The position numbers and the translations under genes were made by a program. The notes under the pieces are model-generated. The model had not been told where the DNA came from, made no database searches, and saw only the letters and a list, made by a program, of their open reading frames with translations. Positions 1 to 7,468 of a stretch of DNA of 52,662 nucleotides are shown here, piece after piece. The DNA comes from an uncultured Prochlorococcus sp. Its GTDB lineage: Bacteria > Cyanobacteriota > Cyanobacteriia > PCC-6307 > Cyanobiaceae. The stretch spans positions 1 through 52,662 of the forward strand of contig CACIYC010000008.1 of NCBI GenBank assembly GCA_902590775.1, in the 5' to 3' direction. The number at the start of each line of letters is the position of its first letter. The stretch's first letter is position 1.

Positions 1-1
1 T

Positions 2-142
2 TCAGAGAAAAAGAGAGCTGAGCGTAATGAGTTCTTGAAAATATCTATTTATGTTGATACAGGAAAAATACTAGGTCTTGTTTCTCTTGGAATAATTGTT
101 TCTAGTGTTTTAATGGCGGGTTTAATTTTCTTAGTTAGATAA
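2..142 (+). CDS. Small single-helix membrane protein, 3' part only
   Basis: The window opens inside this reading frame, so only the last 46 residues are visible. A charged N-terminal stretch rich in Lys and Arg is followed by one hydrophobic segment of about 25 residues, and the protein ends in LVR. The part around the YVDTG motif resembles the 44-residue protein encoded at 3071-3205 (YLNTG, then a Gly-rich helix and a terminal IVR), which suggests a small family with two members nearby. I do not recognise a function. The start lies outside the window. Confidence 0.6.
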   Translation, partial: SEKKRAERNEFLKISIYVDTGKILGLVSLGIIVSSVLMAGLIFLVR

Positions 143-234
143 ATTCCTTATATTTATGTAGATGACTTGTTGCGACTTAAAAAACAAAGACTTTTTCAAT
201 GCTTGAATAGAGTTCTGTTCAGAAGGTTTGATCA

Positions 235-723
235 ATGATTCGTGACCGGTTTCAAGAGATTGTAGATTTTGTAAAGTCTGAATCACCTTATCGATCTGCC
301 AATAAGGGTTGGATTACAGATGATATCTACTTGCAGAGGGGGGCTGATCAAGCTAATGCATCAAATGATTTAGATCAGCTAATAAAAGTATCCTTCTTTT
401 GGCAACCAATTATTCAAATAGTTTTTGTATTATTTTTAATTATTGCCTTGGCTACTTTCTTCGCTTTTACTCCACTTGCGTTTCAAAATGGAAAATTTGA
501 AAGCTTGAGTTCAGCGTTTGAATTAAATTTGGGTCTATCTGCAGGAACAACTCCAGAATCAGTAGAAACTCCAGAATCAGTAGAAACCCCAGAATCAGTA
601 GAAACCCCAGAATCAGTAGTATTTGAACAAAATAAAACTGTTAGAGAGCAAAATATATCTATAGCTGAGAAAAATCTCAGCCCAAAACAGAATAGTGCTC
701 AAGGATTAGTATTAAGATTCTGA
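235..723 (+). CDS. Hypothetical membrane protein with Pro-Glu-Ser-Val-Glu-Thr repeats
   Basis: 162 residues from an ATG. The N-terminal half is polar and charged, a single hydrophobic segment follows at about residues 54-80, and the C-terminal half is low-complexity. That half begins with nearly four tandem copies of TPESVE and continues into a Glu/Gln/Asn-rich tail. The likely topology is one membrane anchor with a flexible acidic domain on one side. I recognise no family. The gene stands alone, with no close partner on the same strand after it. The repeat could vary in copy number between strains. Confidence 0.6.
   Translation: MIRDRFQEIVDFVKSESPYRSANKGWITDDIYLQRGADQANASNDLDQLIKVSFFWQPIIQIVFVLFLIIALATFFAFTPLAFQNGKFESLSSAFELNLGLSAGTTPESVETPESVETPESVETPESVVFEQNKTVREQNISIAEKNLSPKQNSAQGLVLRF
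550..618 (+). repeat. In-frame 18-base tandem repeat, about 3.8 copies
   Basis: The unit ACTCCAGAATCAGTAGAA is repeated three times with only T/C changes at the fourth base, followed by a 15-base partial copy. Because the unit is 18 bases long, gain or loss of copies keeps the reading frame. It encodes the TPESVE units of the membrane protein at 235-723. Confidence 0.9.
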
Positions 724-856
724 TTCTTTCTTTTGAAATTAACCTTAAGAAGATCTCATTAGAAACTTTTCAACTATGAAAAGTTCTCAACCATTAATAT
801 ATTTAAAATTTTAGGATTAGTTGTGGAAAAGCACCTTCTTAAAACAGGTTGAATTG

Positions 857-1162
857 TCAAGCAGCTATATCTTCAGAGTCTTCTTCTGATTTATTGGTGT
901 TTAGATGCTGAACTACATTACTTTTAACTATTTCAACCATATTATCTTTAACCATTTTTAGATCTCCATTTGCCGCAGAATTTATTGAATCTTTGATCAG
1001 GAGGTGAATAAGATTTTTTAATGAAGATAAAAACTGTTTTATGTTACTAAACATATTTTCCAATTCTTCTTTGATTTCTAGTTGATGCTTACCTTTACTA
1101 AGGAATGCAGAAGTGGTCCATCCAGCAAGACCTAATACAAGGATAAAAACAAAAGTAAACAT
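857..1162 (-). CDS. Hypothetical protein with N-terminal membrane anchor
   Basis: 101 residues from the ATG at 1162; a TTG three codons upstream is an alternative. Residues 1-18 are strongly hydrophobic (MFTFVFILVLGLAGW), consistent with a membrane anchor or uncleaved signal. The rest is amphipathic, rich in Lys, Asn and Leu, with a helical pattern, and ends in an acidic tail (SEEDSEDIAA). I recognise no domain. No Shine-Dalgarno sequence is obvious before either start. The organisation, an anchor plus a charged helical tail, is common among small proteins of marine picocyanobacteria. Confidence 0.5.
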   Translation of the reverse strand: MFTFVFILVLGLAGWTTSAFLSKGKHQLEIKEELENMFSNIKQFLSSLKNLIHLLIKDSINSAANGDLKMVKDNMVEIVKSNVVQHLNTNKSEEDSEDIAA

Positions 1163-1171
1163 GTTAATCAA

Positions 1172-1504
1172 AAAATTATCTATAAGTATTTTTCCTAATT
1201 ACCAATAAATCGTCAAGAGATGAGTAAGTAAATCGCTATTAACTTTACTGCAAAATGATTTTTGGTTTTTATATGGGTTCTATCTGGCTTTTTTTTGTCC
1301 ATTCTATGAAAATTTTTCTATGAGGGTTAATGGAAAAATTAATTAACGATTTCAGAACAAAATTGAAGTAATCTGTCAATAAAATCTTGGAATTAGATTA
1401 AACTTGAAAAGTTTGTTTATTTCTAACTGTATATCTAAAAGATCAAATTCATGGTATGCATAGTTAAGTCGTGATCTCTACCAAGGATGAATTGAAGCTT
1501 CTTA
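1172..1504. other. AT-rich stretch without a convincing gene
   Basis: No reading frame of useful length with a ribosome binding site is visible on either strand. The only candidate is a 29-codon minus-strand frame at 1213-1302 with no Shine-Dalgarno sequence. No strong hairpin or terminator is seen. Confidence 0.5.
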
Positions 1505-1657
1505 TTAAAAAAGTCCTTTTTTTGGTTTATCTCTATAAGGTTGTTCGCCACTATTAGGAGGCTCTGTATTGCTTTTTTCGGAAACAAGAGCATTTCCCAT
1601 TGCTCCCATGGTCTTCTTGATCCAGCTTTTGATTTTTTGCGTTATTGATTCAGCCAT
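1505..1657 (-). CDS. Small basic protein, 50 residues, unrecognised
   Basis: An ATG at 1657 is preceded by a clear Shine-Dalgarno sequence (TAGGAG, about eight bases upstream) and opens 50 codons ending in TAA. The N-terminal half (MAESITQKIKSWIKKTMGAM) is amphipathic and basic, and could form a membrane-surface helix. The second half is polar, with a PPNSGEQPY stretch and a Lys-rich end. There is no transmembrane segment. The good ribosome binding site and normal codon use support a real gene, but I assign no function. Confidence 0.55.
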   Translation of the reverse strand: MAESITQKIKSWIKKTMGAMGNALVSEKSNTEPPNSGEQPYRDKPKKGLF

Positions 1658-1790
1658 TTAAAAAACTCCTACCTAACTTTTAAAAGTTAACTTCTTTTTG
1701 CTTTAGTACCAATATAATGTTAGTAAATTATATATTAGTCAAACTTTTAGTGAATTCAAATACTTTTAGCTGTTCAAGCTAATTAGAGAA

Positions 1791-1973
1791 TTAGTGCCCA
1801 CACCATATTGCACATGTAGTAGTGACAACTGCAATCACTACACCACCCCACTTAATAACCTTTTGAGGAGCATTGAAGGTAGTGGCTACAAGTATTGCCG
1901 CTAGGTTTACTACGATTAGTTGGTCGGTGGAAGGGGAAATACCAAAAGGACCTCCAGTGGCTAGTAATAACAT
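1791..1973 (-). CDS. Small hydrophobic protein, 60 residues
   Basis: 60 residues from ATG. Two hydrophobic stretches are visible, residues about 1-33 (interrupted by polar TDQ) and 42-57, so it is probably a membrane protein with one or two helices. It ends in CAIWCGH. I recognise no family. It stands alone between AT-rich spacers. Confidence 0.45.
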   Translation of the reverse strand: MLLLATGGPFGISPSTDQLIVVNLAAILVATTFNAPQKVIKWGGVVIAVVTTTCAIWCGH

Positions 1974-2164
1974 GCTAATAATTTTTAATTACTAGTAATC
2001 TAGTAAAGATTTTGTGAATTAAATAAAAATTACTTTGGTTAAAATATCATTTAACAATTTCTATCAATATTTAATTTTGATGTGGAGAATTAGTATTTAA
2101 CTAATTGAGTCTTAGAGACTAAACTAGAAAGAAGTATTTAAAACTCAAACAACTAAGTTTAAGA

Positions 2165-2368
2165 TTAAATTTTTGCAGAGGATTTTTTCCCATCCTTCAA
2201 GTATTTTCTGTAGTTTTTATCTCCCCAGTAACAATCTTCGTAAAATGTCAAAATAGAAAGGACTACCCCTGAGACCAGAAAGGCTCCAATTACTAGTAAA
2301 AAATAGATGAATCCCTCAGAGGGCTTCCAAGCTTCAGTAAGAGCAAGATGTAAAAAATGATATGTCAT
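2165..2368 (-). CDS. Small single-helix membrane protein, 67 residues
   Basis: 67 residues from ATG. A hydrophobic helix spans about residues 20-43, flanked by an N-terminal polar part with aromatic residues and a basic C-terminal tail (GDKNYRKYLKDGKKSSAKI). The positive-inside rule would place the tail in the cytoplasm. No function is recognised. It lies upstream of no obvious partner; the DUF1824 gene is on the same strand about 90 bases further up. Confidence 0.5.
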   Translation of the reverse strand: MTYHFLHLALTEAWKPSEGFIYFLLVIGAFLVSGVVLSILTFYEDCYWGDKNYRKYLKDGKKSSAKI

Positions 2369-2459
2369 AACTTAGCTTCGCTCATACCTCAACATAAAAC
2401 CAACTGAAAGAAATACTCAAACAAGTGAGGATTAAAAAGTTAGTTCTATAAATCACTTA

Positions 2460-2870
2460 TTAGTCTTTTTGCTTAAAAAAGTCTAATGGTAAAGGGCCAA
2501 GCATATCAATGTCTTTACCATCAATATCGTGATGACAGCCTAATAAAATCCCTTCCCCTAAGCCATATTCGATGCGAATATAGACCTCACCTGTTTTTTG
2601 ATTAGCCTTCAAGAAAACAGGCCCATCTTGATTTGGCTCTGATACTATTTTCATTTCCGTCCATTGAAAGTGATGTTCTATTTCTCTTAGAATTGAGATG
2701 GCAAGGCTTTTTGATTCTGCCATGATCCCAATAGTAAACCAATCAGATTTATCTATAAATGCAGAGAGCTCTTTAGAGAATCTAGCTTCTTGAATTTTAT
2801 CTAGCTTCGGAGCTGATCTGAATTTGACCAAATCACTCAGTGATTGGATTTTAGAATTAATATTATCCAT
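2460..2870 (-). CDS. DUF1824 family protein
   Basis: 136 residues from ATG. The sequence fits the cyanobacterial DUF1824 family (Pfam). It has an N-terminal helix with the FRSAP motif near residue 17, a DWFTIGIMA segment near 43, the PVFLKANQKTGEVYIR core near 84, and the ending GPLPLDFF. The family is soluble and small, and no biochemical role is known to me. Length is close to that of family members. Assignment rests on remembered family motifs, so the name is fairly safe but says nothing about function. Confidence 0.75.
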   Translation of the reverse strand: MDNINSKIQSLSDLVKFRSAPKLDKIQEARFSKELSAFIDKSDWFTIGIMAESKSLAISILREIEHHFQWTEMKIVSEPNQDGPVFLKANQKTGEVYIRIEYGLGEGILLGCHHDIDGKDIDMLGPLPLDFFKQKD

Positions 2871-3070
2871 TAAATTTATTTTTAGCTTTTTATTGATATT
2901 TTGTCTATAAAAATAATTACTGGAAGAAAAAATATAATATTTTGCTTGGATTTTCTAATTAAATAGAATTCCTTATAGTCTTTTAATCATTTCTATAATT
3001 TCTTTTCTTGAGACAACTCAATTGCAATAAACTTTTAAAGTTAAGGAATCAATGACTTGTTTTTATTCGT

Positions 3071-3205
3071 TCATCTGACAATTAATGTAATAACTCCAAA
3101 TATAAGAGCCGCAGCCACAAAGCCAATTCCAAAAAGACCAGCAACGATTCCTGTGTTGAGGTAAACAGAAACTGCTGCTAATTCCTTACCTTTTTTGTCA
3201 GCCAT
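3071..3205 (-). CDS. Small single-helix membrane protein, 44 residues
   Basis: An ATG at 3205 opens 44 codons ending in TGA. A short basic start (MADKKGKEL) is followed by VYLNTG and a hydrophobic, Gly- and Ala-rich helix to the end (LIVR). The overall pattern matches the truncated gene at 2-142: a Lys-rich head, Y-x-(D/N)-TG, a Gly-rich helix and a terminal (L/I)VR. The two are probably paralogues. A single-pass peptide of this size could be a subunit or assembly factor of a membrane complex, but this is only inference. Confidence 0.6.
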   Translation of the reverse strand: MADKKGKELAAVSVYLNTGIVAGLFGIGFVAAALIFGVITLIVR

Positions 3206-3400
3206 CGAATTAATGTGTATTCAATTTGAATATATGGTAAACCATTGGCTGCAGTTGAATAGGTTTTGTAGCCTGCATAGATCTTTGATGAAGACTGGAA
3301 GTTGCATCTATCCAATCAATTATTATGGCTCTTCTCTGCGGACTGGCCTCTATGCATTTTATTAATTATTATTGAGTAAATTCTTTGTGATTCAATCCTA

Positions 3401-3580
3401 ATGAGAATGCTAACCACAGAGACCAGGAGAAGAGTTGAAGCTATGATCCATCGATTGTCTACAGGTGAGTCTGTAACATTGGAGGAAAGGATTCAACTTA
3501 AGAAATATTCTACTTATATTCCATTTGTTGCGGGTAAGATTACACAAGCATTAAGGAACAGGGAGGATTTAGAATTTTAA
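3401..3580 (+). CDS. Small conserved picocyanobacterial protein, 59 residues
   Basis: An ATG at 3401, or the second ATG two codons later, opens a 59-residue protein with an amphipathic, charged sequence. It has ETRRRVEAMIHRLSTGE, then LEERIQLKKY and PFVAGKITQAL. It resembles a short helical protein I recall from marine Synechococcus and Prochlorococcus, of unknown function. There is no transmembrane segment. The pattern suggests two or three helices, perhaps a nucleic-acid or protein binding peptide. It is short enough to be missed by automatic calling. Confidence 0.6.
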   Translation: MRMLTTETRRRVEAMIHRLSTGESVTLEERIQLKKYSTYIPFVAGKITQALRNREDLEF

Positions 3581-4006
3581 AATTAATTTACTTGATATTA
3601 AGCTATTAATAAATATTTCTTATTTTTAGATAAAATCAACTGTATATCTAGTTAACTTTGCGTAAGTATTTCTTAAAATATAGAAATTGATTCTTCATAT
3701 GAATACATGATTTTTGGGAAATATTTTTATAGTATTTTTTAGAATTATCTATATATAATATTTCATCAGAAAGATAATTCTTTTGAATTAAAGAGATGGC
3801 TTTAAGAAAACTTGTAAACACTTCGTTGTTGTTTGCTTAATATTATTCTTTATATATGGGGAATATTTTTTAATAAGGTTAATGCTTTTGCATGTATGCC
3901 CAGCCCATTGATTCGTCAAATATTAGCCATTTTGTCAAAATTATTTTGACCTCCAAAACGTTAGCCGACTATGTGCGATACTTCTTAATATTTTCTTCAT
4001 ATTCAC
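3581..4006. other. AT-rich spacer, no gene seen
   Basis: Stops are frequent in all frames, and only a 14-codon frame at about 3796 has an ATG. No strong terminator or repeat is visible. The promoter of the DUF1330 gene should lie at the right-hand end. Confidence 0.45.
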
Positions 4007-4294
4007 GTGTCTAAGGCGTATTGGATTAAGCAAGTTTCTATTGATAGTACGGATTTGTTTGTTGAATATATCCAAACAGTTATACCTTGGCTTCTCTCAG
4101 TTGGAGGAATTGTCATAGCAAAAGATATAAGTCAAAAATCTGACCTTAATGAATGGGATGGAGGACAGCTAGGAGTTGTAGTTGAGTTTGAATCTAAGGC
4201 AGCAGCTCGAAAAGCATTTGATTCTAATGTCTTTCAAGAATTTATAGGTCTGCACAACTTGGCTTCTGATTTAAGCTTATCTATTTTTGGATAG
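4007..4294 (+). CDS. DUF1330 family protein
   Basis: 95 residues from a GTG start. The opening SKAYWIKQVSI and the pattern leading to GGQLGVVVEFESKAAARKAFDS match the DUF1330 family, small ferredoxin-like alpha/beta-barrel proteins related to NIPSNAP and EthD domains. Typical length is about 95 residues, so the protein is complete. The substrate is unknown; members are soluble. No partner gene is closely linked, as the next large gene starts 176 bases downstream. Confidence 0.7.
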   Translation: MSKAYWIKQVSIDSTDLFVEYIQTVIPWLLSVGGIVIAKDISQKSDLNEWDGGQLGVVVEFESKAAARKAFDSNVFQEFIGLHNLASDLSLSIFG

Positions 4295-4345
4295 AGGTTG
4301 ATTGTAAGAAAGTAATCCTTATCTGGAAGGAAGTTAGCAATATTA

Positions 4346-4441
4346 ATGATCACTTCACAAGATGATCTGCTTGAAAATTTTATTGAATTCCTACAAGTGC
4401 TAACTATTTCTGTTGCAAATGGCTCAAGTTTTCATAATTGA
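4346..4441 (+). CDS. Possible 31-residue peptide
   Basis: An ATG at 4346 opens 31 codons ending in TGA at 4441, just before the symporter gene. A purine-rich GGAAGGAAG lies about 14 bases upstream, too far for a good Shine-Dalgarno sequence. The peptide has an acidic, amphipathic first half (LLENFIEFLQVL). It could be a leader peptide for the symporter or a chance frame. Evidence is weak. Confidence 0.2.
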   Translation: MITSQDDLLENFIEFLQVLTISVANGSSFHN

Positions 4442-4470
4442 TAATTAGAAATCATTTTATTTGAAAACTT

Positions 4471-5802
4471 ATGGAGATACGAGAACAATGGCGATCTCGC
4501 TGGGGTTTCATTCTTGCAGCTGCAGGAAGTGCTGTGGGATTAGGAAATCTTTGGGGTTTTGCTTATAGAGCTTCTCAAGGAGGCGGTGCTGCTTTCTTGC
4601 TTCTATACATATTAATAGTATTAGTTGTTTGTTTGCCAGTTTTAGTCGCTGAGATGGTTCTTGGTAGAAGTACTGGAAACAGCGCATTGCTTGCTCCAGT
4701 AAAAGCCGCTGGTGATAGATGGGGTATTTTGGGATGGCTTTTCGTCATTGCTCCTTTAGGAATTGGTTCTTACTATGCCGTCCTAATGGGTTGGACTTTA
4801 GATACTTTCTTTCATTCCCTTTTCTTTGGATTGCCTGCAGATATGTCAGCAGCAAAGACATTCTTTGGCTCAATTAGTTCAGGAAGTAGCGTACTTTTAG
4901 GCCAACTTGTAAGTCTATTGCTTACTGCGGCTGTCGTTGCTAGTGGTATAAGAAAAGGCATTGAGCGTATAAGCCGTATAGGTCTTCCTATACTATTTGG
5001 ATTGTTATTAATTCTTGCTATTTGGGCTGCCACGTTATCAGGAACTTGGGAAGGTTATAGAACATTTTTGTTAAAAGTCGATGTTTCTCAATTCTTTAAT
5101 CCTTCGACTATTCGCAATGCTTTTACTCAGGCTTTCTTTTCTTTAAGTCTTGGAATAGGTATTATGGTTACGTATGCTTCTTATTTAGATAGACGAAATC
5201 AATTACCAAAGGAAGCACTTTCAGTTGCTTCGCTTGATACAGCAGTTGGCTTATTGGCTGGAATGATAACTTTCCCAATAGTTATGAGCTTTGGATTGAA
5301 GGAAGTAATTAGTGGATCAACAGTTGGAACATTGTTTATTTCTATACCAACTGGCTTGGGCACACTTGGCGTCACAGGACGGGTAGTAGCTGTATTGTTT
5401 TTTGCGCTTGCCTATATCGCGGCAATTACTTCCTCTATTTCTTTGTTAGAGGTACCTGTCTCATCATTAATGGATCGATTAGGTTTGCCTAGATCAAAAG
5501 CTGTTTTTATTTCGACATCTTTACTATTCGTTCTTGGAATCCCTTCTGCTATGAATTTGAATATTTTAGGAAAGATGGATAGTGTTTTCGGAGGAGTATT
5601 ATTAATTCTTGGTGGATTCCTCTTATCCATTTTTCTTGGCTGGGTTGTTCCTAGGAAGTTTGATGAGGACCTTGCAGGTTGTAATTCTGATCAAAGAGTT
5701 CGTCGTTATTTGAAATTTATGCTTCGTTGGGTCTCGCCCCCTGTGATAGCTTTTGGCCTGATTGTTAGTGTTATAGACTTGGTGCAAAATTGGTCCAGTT
5801 AA
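4471..5802 (+). CDS. Sodium-dependent transporter of the NSS (SNF) family
   Basis: 443 residues from ATG. It is a polytopic inner-membrane protein with about 11-12 hydrophobic helices. The N-terminal signature of neurotransmitter:sodium symporters is visible: a Trp/Arg-rich start, then GSAVGLGNLWGF at about 19-30 and GGGAAFLLLY at about 37-46. The family couples sodium entry to uptake of amino acids or related compounds; the substrate cannot be read from the sequence. The usual WRFPY after GNL is WGFAY here. The length is normal for bacterial members. The amidotransferase gene follows after 61 bases on the same strand. Confidence 0.9.
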   Translation: MEIREQWRSRWGFILAAAGSAVGLGNLWGFAYRASQGGGAAFLLLYILIVLVVCLPVLVAEMVLGRSTGNSALLAPVKAAGDRWGILGWLFVIAPLGIGSYYAVLMGWTLDTFFHSLFFGLPADMSAAKTFFGSISSGSSVLLGQLVSLLLTAAVVASGIRKGIERISRIGLPILFGLLLILAIWAATLSGTWEGYRTFLLKVDVSQFFNPSTIRNAFTQAFFSLSLGIGIMVTYASYLDRRNQLPKEALSVASLDTAVGLLAGMITFPIVMSFGLKEVISGSTVGTLFISIPTGLGTLGVTGRVVAVLFFALAYIAAITSSISLLEVPVSSLMDRLGLPRSKAVFISTSLLFVLGIPSAMNLNILGKMDSVFGGVLLILGGFLLSIFLGWVVPRKFDEDLAGCNSDQRVRRYLKFMLRWVSPPVIAFGLIVSVIDLVQNWSS

Positions 5803-5863
5803 TTTTTCTTTAAGTAGCTGCCTTTATGCTTAATTCTGTGTAAAAGCAATGAAATATAAATAA

Positions 5864-6595
5864 ATGAATCGTTTAATAGTGCTTCAACATTTAGAGAGGG
5901 AAACTCCAGGCCTATTCACTCAAATTGCTGCCGAGAGGAATGTCTATATTGATATTTATCGTTTAGATCTTGGCCAAGAGGTACCTTGTCAAATTAATGA
6001 TGACGATATTCTATTGGTTATGGGTGGTCCAATGAGTGTTAATGACATTAATACTCCTACTTATCCATGGATGCATTGTGAAATTGAACTATTAAAGCTT
6101 GCATTGAGAAAACAAACTAGAGTAATTGGTGTATGTTTAGGAGCACAACTTTTAGCATATGCAGCAGGTGGAGTGGTTGAGAAATTGTCAGGAGTTTGTG
6201 ATGAAGATACTTATGAGGTTGGTTGGGATAACGTATATTTTTTAAATAAAAATGATCCCTTTAACCGTTTAATTGAATCACCTTTTAAAGTGCTTCATTG
6301 GCATAGTGAAAAAGCTATCTTGCCTTCTCTTTCAAAAGTAATCGCAAGTAATGAAGTTTGCAAAGAGCAATTATTTAGGATTAATCCTTTTGCTTACGGA
6401 ATACAGTTTCATGTTGAGGTTGATGCCCATATGATTGAAAAATGGATAGAAGAAGATAAAGAATTTATTTTTAATGCATTAGGAGATAATGCAGAAAATA
6501 TTTTACGTAGTCAACAAGAGAATTTTTTTTATAGTACATTGCAGAATAGGATTAGATTTATTAATGTTCTATATGATTTACTGAGAGTTTATTGA
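5864..6595 (+). CDS. Class I glutamine amidotransferase (GMP synthase-like)
   Basis: 243 residues from ATG. The class I (triad) fold is shown by MGGPMSVND near residue 53, the nucleophile elbow GVCLGAQLL with Cys91, and the FHVEVD motif with His183 and Glu185. There is no synthase domain, so this is a stand-alone amidotransferase of the GMP synthase-like group. These hydrolyse glutamine for an unknown acceptor or act on gamma-glutamyl amides. Codon use and base composition match neighbours. It could be co-transcribed with the upstream symporter, but a shared role is not shown. Confidence 0.88.
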   Translation: MNRLIVLQHLERETPGLFTQIAAERNVYIDIYRLDLGQEVPCQINDDDILLVMGGPMSVNDINTPTYPWMHCEIELLKLALRKQTRVIGVCLGAQLLAYAAGGVVEKLSGVCDEDTYEVGWDNVYFLNKNDPFNRLIESPFKVLHWHSEKAILPSLSKVIASNEVCKEQLFRINPFAYGIQFHVEVDAHMIEKWIEEDKEFIFNALGDNAENILRSQQENFFYSTLQNRIRFINVLYDLLRVY

Positions 6596-6598
6596 GAT

Positions 6599-6624
6599 AG
6601 ATAATTTGCTTAGATAAATTATCT
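6599..6624. repeat. Inverted repeat after the amidotransferase gene
   Basis: AGATAATTT and AAATTATCT form a 9-base perfect stem around an 8-base loop, four bases after the stop codon. There is no T-run, so it may protect the transcript end or bind a regulator rather than terminate. Confidence 0.5.
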
Positions 6625-7121
6625 TAGAGAATATATCTAATTACAATTAATAGATGATATAAAGTTAAGCTATTTATATTATCTCCTAGTTAAAGACAAT
6701 ATCCTTTATAGAATTAATCTAATATTAGTATTGAAAGTAATTCCTTTAAATGAATAGAAGTAGATTTAAATATTCTCAGCAAAATTAGATTATCCGAGGT
6801 ATAAAACTTGGAAGTTTTTTTATTAACATTCATAAGAATGCTATGAGAAATAAGATTTCCTATTTAAATAAAAAGATCAAACCAAGAATTGTTGCCAACC
6901 ATCCTTTGAAATGCTAAATCGATAGGATTAATAGAAGTTGGATTTATATCGAAGTCTTCCTGCAGTTGAATTGATGTAATTTTTCCTACCTGCTGTATTT
7001 ATTTTCTGCAAACTTTATTTCAGCATTGCTTTAGATTTGTCCAATGAAAAATGGTCTTTAGGTTTGTCAAACTTAGAAAAATAAAAATTTTGGCATCCTA
7101 TCTAAAGACTGCATTTGAGTT

Positions 7122-7173
7122 GCAAGCTTCTTTATAAGGGAGTCTCAAGGGATAATTCCCTGACAAGGCTTGC
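7122..7173 (+). promoter_or_regulatory. Possible structured RNA element upstream of pcb
   Basis: GCAAGC (7122-7127) can pair with GCTTGC (7168-7173) and encloses a hairpin AGGGA-TAAT-TCCCT (7148-7161). A second AGGGA at 7137-7141 competes for the same TCCCT, so two exclusive folds are possible. It lies about 300 bases before the pcb start. It could belong to a long leader or to a separate small RNA; no match to a known RNA family is recognised. Confidence 0.3.
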
Positions 7174-7468
7174 TAGCACAATAGAATTTAGGCTGGATTT
7201 TTTATCCAAAGAATTTTGATTGAATGTGTGAAGCACCTTTCAAATTATTTGCAAAAGTAAAATAATCGAATCAATTTTAATTAAGTCAATGAAGGTTTCT
7301 AGCTAATCTTTTTTTATTTATTGCCATATTTATTGCCATTTAAAAGCTTTGATGCCTTTAATTGACCCAACTTTATTATTCATCTTTTTTACGGATGTTT
7401 AACGACTCTCCCTTCAGTAGCAAAATGACTGTAATCTCTGGGGAGTTTTTAAAATACTTTTTTAACCT

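Larger units (their letters stand above)
6596..7468. other. 873-base gene-free region upstream of pcb
   Basis: No reading frame with a start and ribosome binding site exceeds about 25 codons. A minus-strand open stretch of about 44 codons near 6880-7010 lacks a start. The region holds an AT-rich inverted repeat just after the amidotransferase stop and a more GC-rich, structured segment at 7122-7173. It probably carries the pcb promoter and a long leader or a small RNA gene. Confidence 0.5.

Noticed and set aside
1213..1302. 29-codon minus-strand frame MDKKKPDRTH...
   Set aside because: No ribosome binding site, very Lys-rich in an A/T-rich stretch, and no recognisable feature.
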